Of a stretch of DNA of 7,635 nt, positions 6,336-7,635 are shown piece after piece (within the stretch, counting starts at the first letter, position 1; each line of letters starts with the position of its first letter). The translations under genes and the position numbers were made by a program. Source of the DNA: Elusimicrobiota bacterium (GTDB lineage Bacteria; Elusimicrobiota; Elusimicrobia; 2-02-FULL-39-32); contig JAHFCA010000014.1 of the NCBI GenBank assembly GCA_023249715.1, positions 6,739-14,373 on the forward strand. The letters are read 5' to 3'. The notes beneath the pieces are model-generated. The model was not told the DNA's origin. It searched no databases and was given only the letters and a program-made list of their open reading frames with translations.

Positions 6336-6338
6336 GTT

Positions 6339-7635
6339 CTATCGTTCGTTTCTAAAAATATGTTTGGCGATAAAGTTAGTGGTAACGTCGCCGTAGCGGA
6401 AGGCATCGGACTCTAAAACCTGTTTATGGAATGGGATAGTGGTCCGAACTCCTTCCAGCTTAAATTCAGAGAGCGCTCGCAGCATGCGGTTAATGGCTGC
6501 TTCGCGATTGACGCCATTCACAATGACCTTGGCTAAAAGAGAATCGTAATACGAGGGAACAGTGTATCCCGAATAGATATGGCTATCAACTCTTACGCCG
6601 GGACCTCCGGGGAATATCACCAAATCGATGAGTCCAGGGTTGGGAATAAAATCGTGGTCGGGATCTTCCGCGTTAATTCTACATTCAATGGAATGGCCCC
6701 GGATGCGGATATCATCTTCATCAAAATTGAGAGACTCTCCCGCCGCTAAACGAATTTGCCACTGGATGAGGTCTAACCCTGTGACCATCTCGGTCACGGG
6801 ATGCTCCACTTGAATGCGGGTATTCATCTCCATAAAATAAAACTCCCCGTCTTTATCGAGTAGAAATTCAATGGTGCCTACCGTATGATAATCCACCTCT
6901 TCGGCAATTTTGCGGGCCGCTTTGCCCAATTTTTTTCGCAGTTTAGAATCTACCGCCGGAGAAGGAGTTTCTTCAATTAATTTTTGATACCGCCGCTGTA
7001 CGGAACAATCTCTTTCCGGGAGAGGAATGACTTTTCCTTTTTTGTCCGCTAAAAGCTGAATTTCGATATGGCGCGGCTCCTCAAAATAGCGTTCTAAATA
7101 GACATCCCCATTGCCAAAGGAAAGTTTAGCTTCGTTAGACGCTAACCGTACTTGGTCCAGCAACGCCTCTTCATGCGTGACAATGCGCATTCCCTTTCCA
7201 CCGCCGCCGCCCGCCGCTTTTACTATAAGCGGGTAACCGATTTTCCGAGCAATTTTCTTGAGTTCGGGATCCTCTGCGGAGACAGGATTTTCTGTCCCGG
7301 GAATTAAATTCACTCCCGCTTTTTTGGCGATTTTTTTCGCCTCGATTTTGTTGCCCATTTTGGCAATGGCGGAAGGGCTGGGCCCGATAAACGCTAAACC
7401 ATGCGCTTCGCAGACTTCGGCAAAATCTTCGTTTTCCGCAAGGAAACCGTATCCTGGGTGAACGGCATCGGCCCCGGAAATTTCGCAGGCGGAAATAATG
7501 CTGGGAATATTTAAATAACTGTCCGGCGTGGGAGCGGGCCCCACGCAGATGGATTTATCCGCCAGTTTTACGTGCAGACTGTCCCGATCCGCCTCGGAAT
7601 GGATGGCCACAGTTTGAATGCCCATTTCTCGGCAC
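6339..7635 (-). CDS. accC: Acetyl-CoA carboxylase biotin carboxylase subunit (partial, 5' end off window)
   Basis: ATP-dependent carboxylation of biotin on the BCCP protein, the first half-reaction of acetyl-CoA carboxylase in fatty-acid synthesis. The frame stays open through the edge: before Met(7625) it reads C-R-E, matching the family RACKELGI segment, so about 20 N-terminal residues (including IANRGEIA) are missing and that Met is not the start. Numbered from it: VHPGYGFLAEN (55-65); KAAGGGGGKGM (136-146), the ATP-grasp glycine loop, with Lys136 equivalent to E. coli Lys159; ERDCSVQRRYQK (204-215), where E. coli has RRHQK; GTIEF (250-254); FMEMNTRIQVEHPVTEM (264-280), containing the metal-binding Glu, Asn and catalytic Arg270 (E. 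coli Arg292); and CRINAED (315-321), whose Arg316 corresponds to E. coli Arg338. The estimated full length of about 450 is normal for stand-alone AccC. No biotinyl domain follows, which excludes pyruvate carboxylase or acyl-CoA carboxylase fusions. accB probably lies just upstream, outside the window. Confidence 0.96.
   Translation of the reverse strand, partial: CREMGIQTVAIHSEADRDSLHVKLADKSICVGPAPTPDSYLNIPSIISACEISGADAVHPGYGFLAENEDFAEVCEAHGLAFIGPSPSAIAKMGNKIEAKKIAKKAGVNLIPGTENPVSAEDPELKKIARKIGYPLIVKAAGGGGGKGMRIVTHEEALLDQVRLASNEAKLSFGNGDVYLERYFEEPRHIEIQLLADKKGKVIPLPERDCSVQRRYQKLIEETPSPAVDSKLRKKLGKAARKIAEEVDYHTVGTIEFLLDKDGEFYFMEMNTRIQVEHPVTEMVTGLDLIQWQIRLAAGESLNFDEDDIRIRGHSIECRINAEDPDHDFIPNPGLIDLVIFPGGPGVRVDSHIYSGYTVPSYYDSLLAKVIVNGVNREAAINRMLRALSEFKLEGVRTTIPFHKQVLESDAFRYGDVTTNFIAKHIFRNER

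Noticed and set aside
5811..6338. A TPP riboswitch controlling thiD2 and thiE.
   Set aside because: thiD2 overlaps rfaE2, leaving no leader, and the 60-nt gap before rfaE2 is too short and shows no CUGAGA-type thi-box.
6980..7020. AccC has Tyr where E. coli biotin carboxylase has His in the RRHQK motif.
   Set aside because: This position varies in biotin carboxylases (Firmicutes carry Leu or Met, from memory), and all metal and catalytic residues around it are intact, so it is not evidence of altered function.
7623..7635. ATG at 7625 as the accC start.
   Set aside because: The codons before it (C-R-E) match the conserved RACKELGI segment, and the family N-terminus with IANRGEIA would be lost. 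The gene simply continues beyond the window.
1..7635. CRISPR arrays, insertion sequences, tRNA or rRNA genes, attachment sites.
   Set aside because: Almost every base is accounted for by protein-coding genes; no direct repeat arrays, transposase frames or cloverleaf-like segments were noticed.

Overview
The window is one unbroken, single-strand gene block from a bacterium. All eight genes read on the minus strand, so transcription runs from high to low coordinates. The gene content (heptose nucleotide synthesis, biotin carboxylase, citramalate-based isoleucine synthesis, stand-alone ThiD2) and the moderate, slightly AT-leaning base composition suggest a Gram-negative, free-living or environmental lineage. 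The aspartate kinase-citramalate synthase pairing recalls Geobacter-like Deltaproteobacteria and some candidate phyla such as Omnitrophota. That placement is a guess; nothing in the window fixes the taxon.

Layout in transcription order: accC (biotin carboxylase, 5' end cut by the window edge), a 60-nt gap with two short inverted repeats, rfaE2 (heptose-1-phosphate adenylyltransferase), thiD2 (HMP-phosphate kinase, 11-nt overlap), thiE (thiamine-phosphate synthase, 29-nt overlap, TTG start), thrB (homoserine kinase, 14-nt overlap), lysC (aspartate kinase, 4-nt gap), cimA (citramalate synthase, ATGA overlap), a 49-nt gap with an extended -10 promoter candidate, and finally an IlvD/Edd-family gene that runs off the low-coordinate edge. 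From rfaE2 to cimA the genes are so tightly packed that they almost certainly share a transcript.

Functionally, lysC and thrB belong to the aspartate-to-threonine route. cimA opens the threonine-independent route to 2-oxobutyrate and isoleucine. thiD2 and thiE perform the last pyrimidine phosphorylation and the coupling step of thiamine synthesis. rfaE2 and accC serve LPS heptose and fatty-acid synthesis.

The most unusual item is the last gene (1-1036). Its fold-level similarity to dihydroxy-acid dehydratase is clear along the chain. However, the positions that bind the Fe-S cluster and the magnesium in the visible part are all replaced, so it looks like a metal-less paralogue or pseudoenzyme placed beside a branched-chain amino-acid gene. 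Two further points deserve attention: a strong internal ribosome-binding site in lysC that would yield a separate regulatory beta subunit, and the out-of-frame split of thiD2 and thiE, which are fused in many other bacteria.
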